Assembly (NCBI GenBank): GCA_963854835.1
Contig: OY978526.1
Location: 88,939,846-89,003,845, forward strand
DNA: 64,000 bases
Reading direction: 5' to 3'
Origin: Megamerina dolium
Taxonomy: Eukaryota > Arthropoda > Insecta > Diptera > Megamerinidae
How positions within the stretch are numbered: position 1 is the stretch's first letter; each line of letters opens with the position of its first letter. Made by a program: the position numbers and the translations under genes. This document shows positions 50,210 to 62,115 of this stretch, one piece after another. The notes below the pieces were generated by a model. The model ran no database searches, was not told the origin of the DNA, and worked only from the letters and a program-made list of their open reading frames with translations.

Positions 50210-51980
50210 AATCAATTGAAGGCCTTAAAAATCCTAAATCCTAAATTACTAAATTTTTCATACGGTCATTATCTATTTAGCTGCTGGTTTATAGCAATAA
50301 AATATAATTTCCTGTTACAGCAAGAACAGCAGCACTGCAAATACTTATATGCTTATATGTCACCGTCGCATTATGGAGGCGTATGATGAACAATATTATT
50401 GCGAGCATTATTATTATTAGCATTATTGTTAAACCATTTAAGTATTAGTTGAAAATGGATAAAATATGACAATTTGAAAAGGCATTTATTTTGTGTCCAT
50501 TCCATTCCATTATGCCGATCTCTCACACAAAACTTATCCTTGTGCGAACAAGAAAAAGGCATAACAATACAACAACTTGGTGGTAGATGGTAGTAACCGT
50601 GAAAGCAATATAAGCATTTATATTTGTATTTTCTTTTTTTTTCTGCCCATATTGCTACTTTTTTTTTTTTGTTTTTCTTTTTCTTCATTCAACTGTTTTC
50701 AGTTGAAAGCGTGCATGTAAAACTTTTTCGCAGATTATCTATGAAATGATGACAATCAAGCGGATGAACTGTTTCATATGAGTTAGATGTACGTGCATAC
50801 GTGAGTTGTGCAGACACAAATGAGCATATGTGCGTAAAAGTAAGTGCGTGCGAGTTAATGGTTTTGGCATTTGCTCACTAAGTTTATTTTCTTTTCTTTT
50901 TTTAACGCTTTTTTCGCTGGCGGACTAGATTTTCGACTTCTATAGAGCGCTATTTTGGCAGTGAACCTATTCTACGCTGAATATAATAACAACGCACGCA
51001 TTAGTACTATTATATGATCATATCTAATAGTTATCTTCCCATTTTCTGGCTTCTTTATATTCAACAAACCTCCAGATATTACCTAAGATTTTTAGCTATT
51101 TTTTTCCATAATGGCGAGAGACTACTTGCAAACACAAAGGTTGTAACACATACGTGATACGCGATGTAGAAACTTTTCAATGCTAAAACTCGATATTAGT
51201 TTATTTTTTGTTATTTGTTGCTGTCATCATAAAAGCCTTGGTTAACAAAAAAAAAAAAATTGCAACTTTTATTTCTCAACTAACCAAATTCCCTTTACTT
51301 CTTTATATATAATTGTATCATCACTTTCGCTATTTTTTTTTTGGTTTTTTTTTTTATTCCATTTTGCCGAAGAGATTTCCGAAATTTTATTATTTTATGG
51401 TTTTTTTTTTACTTAGCGCCTTAGTATAATGCTTCTTCATAAAAGCGTATTCGTTTTTCGTGGATGATTTCTTTTATTTTCACTTTATCTAAGATGACAT
51501 AAGCCGTGTTGGCACACATTGCTTTCGTTTGCATTTGGCATTTGTATTTTTGCGCTCCATTTGTTTGCGTTCTTAAAGAATTACAAGTATATAATGGAAT
51601 ATTGAGATGGAATAGTCAATATTTTTTTCTTTATTTTCAAATTCTTTAAGTTTTGTGACATTTTTTCAAAATTAGTGAAGATAAATGAATCCGTTTGATG
51701 TTAAGTTAAATGCAGTGAGCTTTGGATTTTGTATTTTGTTTTAGTTCAAATCGTATGATATGTACTATTTGGGATCGAGTAACTTTTCGTGAACGCTCAA
51801 TCAATTCTTTAATGTCAGATTTAGATTACTTATTCAGGCTATTCAATGCACTGTAACCCAAAAAAAAGATCTTTTGTGCGCCATATTGCCCAACCAAAAC
51901 AATTCTAGACTATTTATAAATCAGATAATTGCTGTGGGTTTGATTTTACCTATGTGGTTTGGAGTCAAGATTCCCTTACC
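50210..51980. other. AT-rich non-coding stretch
   Basis: No gene is recognised. The 105-residue open minus frame at 50371-50688 is made of Lys/Asn-rich low-complexity ends and is not supported. T-rich homopolymers lie near 51330-51355. Confidence 0.5.
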
Positions 51981-51984
51981 TAGG

Positions 51985-52745
51985 TAACCAAGTCTACGAG
52001 TTGCCACCGCTGGGAAAATGCATAGAATATGTTCCAATGTTTCCTGCTCCTTCATGACAGAATCGACAGGTATCGTTTTCTAGCACATCTATTTTCTTCA
52101 TATGGTAATTGAGTCTACAGTTCCCAGTGGGCAGCTCTGTGTAGAGTTTTATGTCATTTCTGCTGAGATTACGACCCCCAAAAAGGGGCCGGATCAATAA
52201 GACCCTTTGATTGTCTCATGACCGTTTGGGCTCTTCAGTAGTCGAATAGATTCCGTTTCTCCCTTTCACATATCAGGTTGTTTATGAAACTGTTTGTAAC
52301 CCTGCAGAAGTGCTTGAGCCCTCCTTTGCAAGGGAGTCAGCCATTTCGTTTCCCTCGTGGCCCTTTTGTCCCGGCACCCATATGATGGTGACACGATTCT
52401 TTGCTGCCAGGGCATTCCCAAACCAGCCTTGATTGAAACGAGAATTTTGCCAGAGACTTTAGAGTCGCCTGGCTGCCCGAAAGGGTGGACATTTTGGTAA
52501 CACGGGTGTCCCTAAGTATGCATTCTCTCGCACATACCTCTAAGGCATGAACCTCCGCCTAAAAGATGGAATCTGTCTTCTTCATTGTGATTGCTTTTCG
52601 AAATCTTGATCCAACAATTCCAGCTCCTGCACTGTCATCAGTGTACCAGAACTGAGAGTACCCTTTTGGGACCATATCGCTACTCCTCCGAGCCGAATGG
52701 TCGTTGATGACCCAAACGATGTCCAGGATCTTTGTATATCCTGTG
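51985..52745 (-). pseudogene. RNase H-bearing LINE relic
   Basis: Minus-strand pieces in order: WYTDDSAGAGIVG (first catalytic Asp, with Asp for the usual Gly-Ser) near 52650, AEVHALEVCARECI (Glu), a QATLKSLA segment, WVPGQKGHEG-like residues near 52380-52330, then the C-terminal part LYTELPTGNCRLNYHMKKI and NDTCRFCHEGAGN at 52160-52040. This C-terminal Cys/His stretch (C..C....G...) is typical of the I/R1/LOA group. The open frame is only 67 residues; the remainder is shifted. Confidence 0.7.
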
Positions 52746-52908
52746 AGATTGTCTTTTTTTAAGGTTAGATAGAATAAACCGTGGAAGTTTACACATAGAG
52801 GATTTTTTAGTGATTTCTTTATAAAAAAAAATTAAATAGAGATCTTTAGGCTTAAGACAAAAAAAAAATAACTATGTAAAATCACGAAATTTTAGCAGCA
52901 TTCACGAA

Positions 52909-53636
52909 TTAGGCTTTCATACCCGACCTAACAGAGAAAACACAACATATTTGGGAAATTTTTTCTTTATTTCTCAACATAATCTTCTTTTAGCACTATC
53001 CACTTTTTCCAGCGATATTCTATAGCTAAAGCGATTCGAGCTTTAACTCATTGATTTTGGCCATCACAATAGCGGATGTGTGAACTGGTGTTTTTGTTCT
53101 ATGGTGAGCACACCCGTGCGGTACCCATCTTGCACACAGCTTTTTCATCTCCAAATTTTCGGTCAATATACGATGTATAGCAATTTTTGAAATGCCTGTA
53201 ATTTCACCTAGCTCATGCACTTTCAGCCGGCGATCATCCAATACAATTTTGTGGATTTTCTCAACCGTTTCTGACGTGGTCACCTCAATTGGTCGACGAC
53301 TATGGTGTTCGTCTTGGCAGCTCCTACGACCTCGTTTATACTCTGCCACCCAATATTTTATGGTGGTAAATGAAGGAGCAGACTCCCCCCGAGAAGAATC
53401 TAGTTCGGCTTTAATATTCGTTGGTCTGAGATCTTTCAATTTTTCCATATTCAAAAAATCACTGAGGTCGTTAAATTTCAATGGCTCCAAAAAAAATACT
53501 AAACTATGTGACGCTGTGAGACTTAAAACATATGTTTTATAAGGTTGCCACTTCTCACCAAAGTAATTTTTTTTCAAACTACTGCCGCCATCTATATGTC
53601 AGGTCGGCTAGTTCTGGGACCGCCCTCATATATTCG
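52909..53636 (-). mobile_element. Irritans-like mariner, internally deleted derivative
   Basis: The right end (complement GGCGGTCCCAGAACTAGCCG) and left end (AGGCTTTCATACCCGACCTAACAG) share the inner word CCGACCT.ACA and bound about 730 bp. The open minus frame at 53026-53577 (183 residues) carries the helix-turn-helix domain (TNIKAELDSSRGES, TTIKYWVAEYKRGR, LKVHELGEITGISK, IHRILTENLEMKKLCARWVPH), then jumps directly to PVHTSAIVMAKINELK, which belongs after the second catalytic Asp. A second deletion joins LES(L) to the extreme C-terminus (WIVLKEDYVEK at about 53010-52975). The DDD catalytic core is gone, so this is a non-autonomous deletion derivative. Confidence 0.82.
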
Positions 53637-53639
53637 CCC

Positions 53640-55673
53640 AAGAAATGTTTAGAATGAAATTTATATTATATTATGTATTACAAAATTCCCAAACCGCCCT
53701 AAAACGAATAATTGACACCTAAGTACCTAATTTAAAATCTTGAGTCTTCTATATTTCTTCAATATCTATGTGAAAGTGTTGGCAAAGGGTTAAACTCAGT
53801 ATAACTGATGTAATAGAATTCATTATTCTTTATTATGAAAATATTAATCTATTGATATTTCATCTCACGTTTCTTTACTCTAAGTACTTTATGTCTCTGT
53901 AGTTATGTATTTGTTCTATGGAATTAACCACAAATATATAATATCAATTATATATATTGTATAATACTTACATAGATATGTGAACGTATGTGTGATTCTG
54001 AAGTACAATAATAAATTGTACGCATAAGCACGTACGCATATACGCACGCACACAAGTTGCCTAATATAATTTTATTTCTTTCTAATTGATGATTAAATAT
54101 TGTGCACAATGTAAGTAATAATAAAATAACAACAACTACAATAACAACAACATGAACAGCAACAAGGACCAAAGTTATAATCTAACATATGAGAAGAACG
54201 TGTTGGTTTGAGAGACTCGTTTACTAGCTTCAGTATATCCACATACAAAAAACACTAGGGTAGCTGATACATTCCATGATTTTCTGCCGATTTGCCGACT
54301 ATCATAGTATTTGTGCTTTAATTGTAGTAGTGGATAATAAATGACCAGACGGATTTCTTTCCCCCAACACAGGCAACAAGGGTTAAATCATTAAAATTAG
54401 TGCCTTAAGCTGGGAACATGCAGAAAGAGAGAGAGTGGGGATGCAAAGGTGTGATATTATTTTGAAAGAACATGCTACAAAGTAGTTGAGCATGTATGGG
54501 CATCATTTGGCAAAAAAATTAATGAAAGGTCATGTTCTCTCTGCATTTACATATTGATCTATTTTGTGAGCCTCATAATCCCACGCATTCAAATGCAGAT
54601 GTATCCAATGTATACGAACATTAATAAATACATATACATACTTACATACATATGTCATTCATTATTAAACTCATACACTTCCTTATTTGATATGAAAAGA
54701 GTAAATACATATATACTAAAGTATAAGCTTCTATTAAAGTTTAGAAAAAAAAAAAAGTTCGTATTCAGGAAACACAATCTAATATGTTTTTTTTTGTCTA
54801 TTCTTTTGTAACTTTTGTTTTTGTTGTTCTTTGGTTTTATGCGTTTATCTCATTTTAATTGGCATAATCACAGTGAAAACATGCAAGAATCGTATAACTC
54901 ATGCTCATATATTTATTCCTAAATATATACCATACAGGGTGTTGCAATAATAATGATTCTTTAATTTTGTTTTTTTTTTTTTTTGACAAAAATGACGCAT
55001 TTTCATCAAAGAAGCAAATAGTATGTGCTATTTACAAAAAAGTATATAAAATTCGTAGTAAAAATTTTTGAAATTTCAAATATATATGAAAGTTTATGCA
55101 AATAATTTTAAGGTAAACTATAAAAATTACATATTAAAGAGCTGCGTGATATTTGATTTTCGAATGATTCTCTTTACTCTCAAAACATATACAATATTTG
55201 CAAAGCATATCTAAATACAAAAATATTAGGCAAATAGAACACTCCACTCATTTCTTGTACAAGAAATATTCCATACATTCGTTTTTTCTCTTCAAATAAA
55301 CGAATATTTGAGAGTACTACGAGAGTTTGAGAGTACTACGAGAGTGTTGTACGTTATAATTGTTGTTGCTTTTCATGACAGGTGCTGATGATTTGTATTA
55401 CTGCGTCTTGCCGCGTCATGTTCTCTTATCTACTGTATTTTTTGCTTATGTATATTGTAATTTAACATAGAAAAGCAAAACGAATGTTTAGAGTACTCTC
55501 AAATGCTTTACGTCCATTTGCAAATGTTGAGATTCTACTCATTCTATGAAAACGAAACATACACTCCATTCCATTCTATTTCTATTTTATTCATTCTAAT
55601 TCGTATTTGCTTAGAGGGAATGAATGAGAGATACTATTCTAATATCAATAGACTCTTTTGAATATGCAAACGA

Positions 55674-55745
<72 letters not shown>

Positions 55746-56090
55746 GCGTGTAAGTGTACATAGAAGCAAAATAAATAAATAACCATTTACCCTATTTTCC
55801 CACATATGATATTCCAGGAATGAGAAAGAAATGAGGAAGCTTACATATGTATCGTACATGTAAATGAGCATATTTTCATATATTATATATATATTCTGTG
55901 TTGTTATTGTTGTTTATTTAGCGCCTGTATTAATTGCTTTTATTTTGGTTTTAATTCTCCGAATTTAGACTTGTAACATATAAGTACAAAACAAGTAGAA
56001 CAGAAACAACACACCCTACATGTGATCATTAACGAATATCCGATAAAATGTATATATCAAAGTTGATTTATTCACTTTTAGGTATAAGTT
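53640..56090. other. AT-rich non-coding stretch
   Basis: No gene is recognised. A TACAGGGTGTTGCAATAATA motif at about 54933 resembles a lone transposon end. GAGAGTACTACGAGAGTTT occurs twice in tandem near 55309-55346, and the (AT)n run at 55.7 kb is listed separately. Confidence 0.5.
55674..55743. repeat. (AT)n microsatellite
   Basis: AT dinucleotide run of about 70 bp with one G interruption at 55690. Confidence 0.95.
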
Positions 56091-56091
56091 A

Positions 56092-57210
56092 GGTTAGGAT
56101 TAGCGACTGCCCACCAAAGCGGGGGCGCATTCAGGTCTAAAATTGTCCCATTGTGTTACCGTGCATCAATGATGCTTTCTATACTGCTCCCTCTGTTACG
56201 GAGCAATGTCCCTGACATCCATGGGTGCTAGCTCAGTGGTATCTGTAAAAAAGGTACTCCCCAATAGGGTGTGCCTTCTGCGTGCCAAGGCGGGGCATCT
56301 ATAGAGGAAGTGATAAACTGTTTCCTCCTCTTCCTCATCCTAGCAGCTACGGCAAAAGTAGTTGGCCGGTAAACCGAACCCTGCAGCATGCCTACCCACA
56401 AGCTAGTGGCCCGTGAGTACGGGAACTACATTATTGATAGTTTTTCTACTCATTGATAAGAATGAGCGAGTTCTTCTATTGTCAAGAGTCGGCCAGACCT
56501 TTCTATTAGTAACACAAGAGCTCTCATCCCGCCATCTCCTGTTGACTACAGTGTGGTAATGTTGTGTGACGAGAAGCTTGCATGTTGCAAGCGGAATTCC
56601 TGCTTGATAAGATGGATAGATCTCTGGCAACGTAGTGCCCGGTCTCGCCAATTCATCTATCTCACAATTCTCTGGAATATTCCTATGCCCCGATACCCAT
56701 ACAGTGTGTCCATTGAAGTGATCCGCTAGTTCGTTAAGAGCTGAGCGGCATCTAAGGGCAAATGCCGCTTTGGCGAACTTTCATGCGAGGGTTTTAATGG
56801 CGGCTTGACTGTCGGTGTAGATAAAAACATCTTTGAAGGATATTATATTACAGCGAAGCTACGTTGCCGTCTCCTTTATAGACATTATCTCGGATGATTG
56901 TAAAACACTGCAAAAGTCTGGAAATCGGGACTTAAGCTTAACGCGTAAGGAATCAGAAAAGATGCCACCTTCTACCTTTCTCTCTAATTTGGAGCCGTCT
57001 GTGTATGATTGTACCAATTGAACTCCAGTTTCGTTGACAATACCCCTATTCGATTCTTCCCTTGAGGGTATATGGGTTGAGAATCTATTGTCAAAGCATG
57101 GTATGAGAATGGTATAGTCGATGGCAATCGGAATTGTAGTGCACTCCCCCAGGATCTTTGAATATCCGTATCCTGGTTCAGCCTTTAGGTATGAAAGCAG
57201 CTATTTGAAA
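56092..57210 (-). mobile_element. RNase H-bearing LINE relic with 3' end
   Basis: Minus-strand order: SYTDGS(K) (first catalytic Asp) at about 57003-56990, FCSVLQ...MSIKETAT (Glu), FIYTDSQAAIKTLA (middle Asp, about 56825-56785), GHTVWVSGHRNIPENCEIDELA (last Asp, about 56715-56650), then ARPGTTLPEIYPSYQAG, and a C-terminus with GLPANYFCRSC and EEETVYHFLYRCPALARRR near 56370-56270. The 3' untranslated end reads CACAATGGGACAATTTTAGA, GGGCAGTCGCTAATCC and TAACCTAAC, reaching about 56092. That end resembles the 3' end of the (TAACC)-tailed SINE copies. One open frame of 82 residues remains; the rest has frameshifts. Confidence 0.78.
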
Positions 57211-57254
57211 ATCGTCTACTAGTCAATATTGTAAATATCCAGTTCAATTTTCAA

Positions 57255-57945
57255 ACATAAACTACTGCATTGAAACCACTAAAGTTTGATATTAAAAGAG
57301 ATTCTACATTGTCATCAAATTGTCTCACATTTATCACCAAACAAAGTAGTACTCTGGAATGTTGGTCATCCAGCAAACAATTTATTATGACGCAAGAAAA
57401 TTTAAGCAGAACTGCAAAGTCAATCAGAGTTCAAAATTTCAAAACCACTCCAGTATACAGTGTCTAGTTCCTAATGAGGCCAGCGTTTTTCTGTCAGAAA
57501 TGCTGACTATAAAAGAGGCATATACATCCTTTTCATGTGATAGCTATCTTACAGACAGTCAAACTGCTATCAAAGCCCTAGATTCTGATACAATATCTTC
57601 CAAACTGGCCTTATAATGCAGACAACAACAAGCAGAACTCAGCCAACGGCTCCAAGTTACTCTTGTTTGGCTTCCAGGTCATAGGAATTTTGAAGGGAAC
57701 GAACGCGCACACAAATTGGATAGGGCAGGTTTTGCCTTCAATTTTTTTTGTCGCGGATGTCAGGATAAGAATGAGTCAGAAAGCCTCTCTCATTACTTAT
57801 GAGAATGTCCTGGCTTAGCAAGAGCCATAATGCGCTCTTTTGGCAAACCTTTTCTTCAAAGTATTGCCGAAATCTCAGATATTGAGAAAAAGCATTTTGT
57901 TATTCTTGGATCTCACAAAGTGGTTGTAGCACTTTAAGAGATAGG
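57255..57945 (+). pseudogene. RNase H-bearing LINE relic, plus strand
   Basis: Plus-strand pieces: NEASVFLSEMLTIKEAY (Glu) at about 57470-57520, SYLTDSQTAIKALDSDT (middle Asp), LQVTLVWLPGHRNFEGNERAHKL (His/Asp region; the final Asp position reads His) at 57650-57720, then CRGCQDKNESESLSHYL-stop-ECPGLARAI and ISDIEKKHFVILGSHKVV to about 57937. It lies head-to-head with the minus-strand relic at 56.1-57.2 kb, about 45 bp away. The two are different copies, since their RNase H residues differ throughout. Confidence 0.72.
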
Positions 57946-57949
57946 ATCT

Positions 57950-59305
57950 TGGAAACTATGAGAATTCAAATCGTTATAACAAATAGCTGATAAATCGATA
58001 AGACAACCTTCTTAAAGTAGCTCAAAATAAGTCAAAACAAAAAAATGCTTGGCAAAGAGTATAAAACAATAGACGATGTCGATATACATAAATACACTAC
58101 TTATATGTACGCACACACACACACATACACATATGTACATACTGAGTAAAATGCTCAACTTATTACGTTCATTTACGATTTTTATTAGCAAATAAATAAA
58201 TTTCTAATTAATGAAATCAACATGCGGTAAAGGGCACAAAATAAACAATAATATAATAATAACAATGGCGAAATGGTGTTTGCAATACGAATATACAAAA
58301 TGAAATTAATTAAACATATTAGAGAGAGGCATAGAGCTATGATATTAATGTAAAATGAGAAATAATCTCTTGTTGTTACAAAGAATGTTAACAAAACTGA
58401 AAGTAGGGACTTCAAGAATGAGATGATGGTGAACATTTAATTGCAATATAATTATTTGCTTGAAGAAATTTGTTTAGCAAATTTTAAAAGAGTCTTTAAT
58501 CTTCGAAAAATAATATTACCGCAATCGATATTTTATTTGAAAAATAATAGTCGATTAATTTTGTAATAATTTGTAATTGTAATCATTATTTTAATATGCA
58601 CAAAAAGTAATCATTTCATTTTCTTATCAGATGTTACTTGCGTAATTTATACTGATTTATTTGTGGCATTAAATCGATTATGACACAAAATGTCTTAAAT
58701 TATTTATTCAATTTTCTACTATATTTATACATAAATAGATTGCACATCTTAGTAATATATCTTATACTCATATGTAAATGTGTAAGAGTGTAAGAGTGAT
58801 TTAAATTTATTCATATAATAAAGCATATGCAAACAGAGAGAAAATCTATAATAAATTTCAATGACATCAGTTGATTTGGACATATTTGTTGATGTCTATA
58901 AATTTGCACACTTTTAAAAGAGACAAAAAATTCAAATAATAGCAATAAACAAATAAGAGACAATAATGAAGTAAAATATTGTCTCAGATGGCTACCCCAA
59001 AAATAATAACTTTCGAGAAGAACTTATTAGTGGGATAGAGGGAGAGAGAAATTAAATTTTTGATATTTATATTGAACAATATTTGTTGTTCTTCGTTTTT
59101 AAAGCTATTAAATGTTTGAGAAATTAATATTGTGTATAATAAATTTTAAATTCTATGTCGAAACAATAATAATATCAAATCTTGATTCCGACACATTGCT
59201 TATAATCATTCGAATTCAGGAAAGAATAGTAGTGATTACTTCAATAAGTGTCATGAAAATTTTGAGCATGTCCTGAATAACATAGAACACTATCTTTGGC
59301 TACTG
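57950..59305. other. AT-rich non-coding stretch
   Basis: No gene is recognised. A CA run lies near 58111-58130. Confidence 0.5.
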
Positions 59306-59307
59306 GA

Positions 59308-60715
59308 ATTGGTACTTTTTCTGGCAGTAACAATTTGCCAAAAATTCTTCTTAAAAGAGCTTCTTCTTCTTCTTAGATGGCCATAACAACCGATGAGCGT
59401 TTTAGACCGAACATATAATGCGAACATATTGGATATTTCCTCTTCTTCTGCGTCCTCCAACGGGTGCCGAATTAAATAACCTCTTCGCTGGAGCGTCTTC
59501 TTCCATTCGCTCGATATGGCCTAGCCAGCGCAACCGCTTGTTTTTAATTCGCCTGACTATGTCAATGTCAACGTACGGCGCATACAACTCATCGTTGTAC
59601 TTTATTCGATACTCGCCATCAACGCAAATAGGTCCAAAGATCCTGCGCAGAACTTTTCTCTCGAAATCTCTACACATCCTCTCATCCGTGATGGAAATTG
59701 TCCAGGCTTCTGCGTCATATGTTCGGACAGGACTAATGAGGGACTCGCAGAGTGTGATTTTCGATGTTCGAGAGAGAGCTCGACTACTCAATTGCTTACT
59801 CAGCCCAAAGTAACACCTCTTGGCAAGAGTTATTACAGATGTTGATGCTGGTTCCAAGATAGACGAAGTCAGACGCCAGGACTCTTTGTTTGCTAACACT
59901 GGCTACTTCGTCTTGCCCTCGTTCACCGTAAGACCCGTTCGACGTGACTGTCGTTTCAATTCATAGAATGCTGCGCTGACTGCTTGCGAGTTGATACCGA
60001 TTATGTCAATATCGTCGGCATATGCCAGTAGGATGACACTTTTGTTGAAGATGAAGTGCCATTATGTCGTAAATCTGCAGCTCGTATAATTTTCTCCATA
60101 ATAAGGTTGAAGAAATCATACGATAACAAATCACCTTGTCTGAAACCTTGTTCGGTATCAAACGGAGGGGAGCGGTCCTTCCCGAATTTTCACAGCACAA
60201 CGAGAGTTAAGCAGTGTCATTCTGCAAAGTCGAATGAGTTTTGCAGGTATACCAAATTCAGACATAGTTGTGTAGAGGTCATCCCTTATCGGACTGTCGA
60301 AAGGGGCTTTATAATCGACGAATAGGTGAAGTGTGTCGATCTGTTTTTCTTGTGTCTTTTCCAGGATTTGTCATAGTGTGAAAAATTGATCGAGGGTGGA
60401 TTTTATTTGATCTGAAGCCACACTGATAAGGTCCAAACAGGTTGCTGGGCATAGGCTTTAATCTTTCACACAATACGCACGATAAGACCTTATATGCGAT
60501 GCTCAACTCTGTGACAAAACTAAGTTAGAGTGATGTCACAAGGATTCTGCCATTCAGAACCGGCTAATATAAGTAGGTCCCTTTTAATGCTGTCCAAATT
60601 TAACACGCACAACAGTATTAGAAGAGAAGCTCGATGGTTTCACAATGGGCTGTTCTGGCCTAAGTGTGTCCTCTCAGAGACAGGAAAGCCCCATAATCTA
60701 ACCTAACCTAACCTC
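59308..60715 (+). repeat. SINE copy 7, (TAACC)-tailed, split by RTE copy C
   Basis: The 5' piece at 59308-59360 (TTTTCTGGCAGTAACAATTT ... CTTCTTAAAAGAGC) and the 3' piece at 60506-60715 (CTCTGTGACAAAACTAAG ... GGCCTAAGTGTGTCC ... CCATAATCTAACCTAACCTAACC) are consecutive in intact SINE copies. RTE copy C sits exactly between them. The head is missing. Confidence 0.85.
59361..60505 (-). mobile_element. RTE copy C, inserted into a SINE
   Basis: Same RTE family as copies A, B and D, minus strand. The left (3') end is (AAG)n at 59361-59374 followed by ATGGCC, as in copy A. Coding pieces from the 3' end: GHIERMEEDAPAKRLFNSAP and GGRRRRG at about 59510-59430, ERKVLRRIFGPICVDGEYRI, SITDERM and TYDAEAWT, then the thumb and palm pieces up to the region encoding YKVLS.VLCERLKPM...GPYQCGF near 60500-60400. 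The largest open frame is 165 residues (59402-59899). A deletion near 59835-59885 and several frameshifts break the rest. The 5' end is truncated at about 60505. Confidence 0.86.
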
Positions 60716-62062
60716 TCCTATGAAAGCTGTGCGATACTAAGTATGAATTTGGAAACTAACTCTAAAAATTCTAATAAATAGACAACATCATATGATTATG
60801 TGTTAACTTATAATTCATCAGCTCTACCATTGGAAATGCAACGATATATCACATATATATAAAAATTATATTTTTCAAAAGTTTCAACATCAACATCATC
60901 ATCATCATTATCATTATCATTATAGTTATTATCGTTGCCACCATTGTCATTATAAGAACAAAAATAGAAATAAAAACAAATTGACAACAGTCAACAATAA
61001 TTCACCTTTAACTCCAACACCTTCATTATGCTCACTCATCATTATACTTACCATCCATATAGTATCATATAAAAAAATTATTTTTTTTAAATTTCATATT
61101 GTTAGCATGAAATGATTTCACACATCCGAAACTAAGCAAGCAAACCAACCAACCAACCTAGCATCCGTCCAATCAACTAACCAAAACGCAGAAAACAACA
61201 TGAAATGAAATAACATAAAAATCATAAAGCTTTACAAATTTAAGTGGTGGCTTGAGATCAATGGGGTGGTTTGCCAAAAGAAGGCAAATATGTACGTACC
61301 AGGCAAGGCAAAATGGCTCTGCAATTCAGTGTTATATAAAAAACACCTTTGAGTGTTGTATGCAATAAGTGGAACAAGAAAAAAAATTAAAGTAAGACGA
61401 ACGTATATTTCATAAATAAACTGCTACTGTGCAAGTGGTGCTATATGTATGTACAAGTGGTCGAAAGGTGCTGGAGATATGCAATTGTGAAAGACTAAAA
61501 AACTAAAAATTTACAAAATCAAATCAGAAGAGAATATAATAATATGTGAATCTTTTATAAGAGAGGTAGATCAAACCAACCAACTCTTTTCATAAATCCT
61601 ACACTGAAATCATACACACTTTCTTTGTGAATTACTATTTGTGTAACTTATTAAAAATAAATTCACGAAAAAGTATCACATAAATCATATAAAGATGCAA
61701 GTGACTAATTTTCGGAAATATGTTATATTTTTTTCATTAATTATCTTGGATTTATTTCAGTACAGATAATTACAATAAAAAAGCATTTAATTATTCAGAA
61801 CTACTTAAATTTGTGTCTTATAATGATGCTCACAAATTTCACAGTTGGTTAATATATTGATTTTCTGTGTATAAGTCGTGAGTCCGAACCATGACCTCGT
61901 GTACTCGTAAATCAAAAGATTTCATATTTCCACTGATGCAAGCTTGCGTTCAAGTAATTGTCAATTTTCGTCAGAAAGTTGTCATAAATATAACTTCTGA
62001 AAGGGTTCTGTTACCATGATCAGAAGGAAGTGATGTCCCTTGAATTTTGCCAATATAAATAT
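60716..62062. other. AT-rich non-coding stretch
   Basis: No gene is recognised. A CAT/TCAT-rich run lies near 60890-60930 and CAAC(CAAC)n near 61138-61160. Confidence 0.5.
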
Positions 62063-62115
62063 ACGGGGGGTGGTCCCAGAACTATCCGACCTGACCTGAC
62101 CTGAAAAAATTACTT

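Noticed and set aside
50371..50688. 105-residue minus-strand open frame
   Set aside because: Lys-rich start from a T-run and Asn-rich end from an ATT repeat; low-complexity composition.
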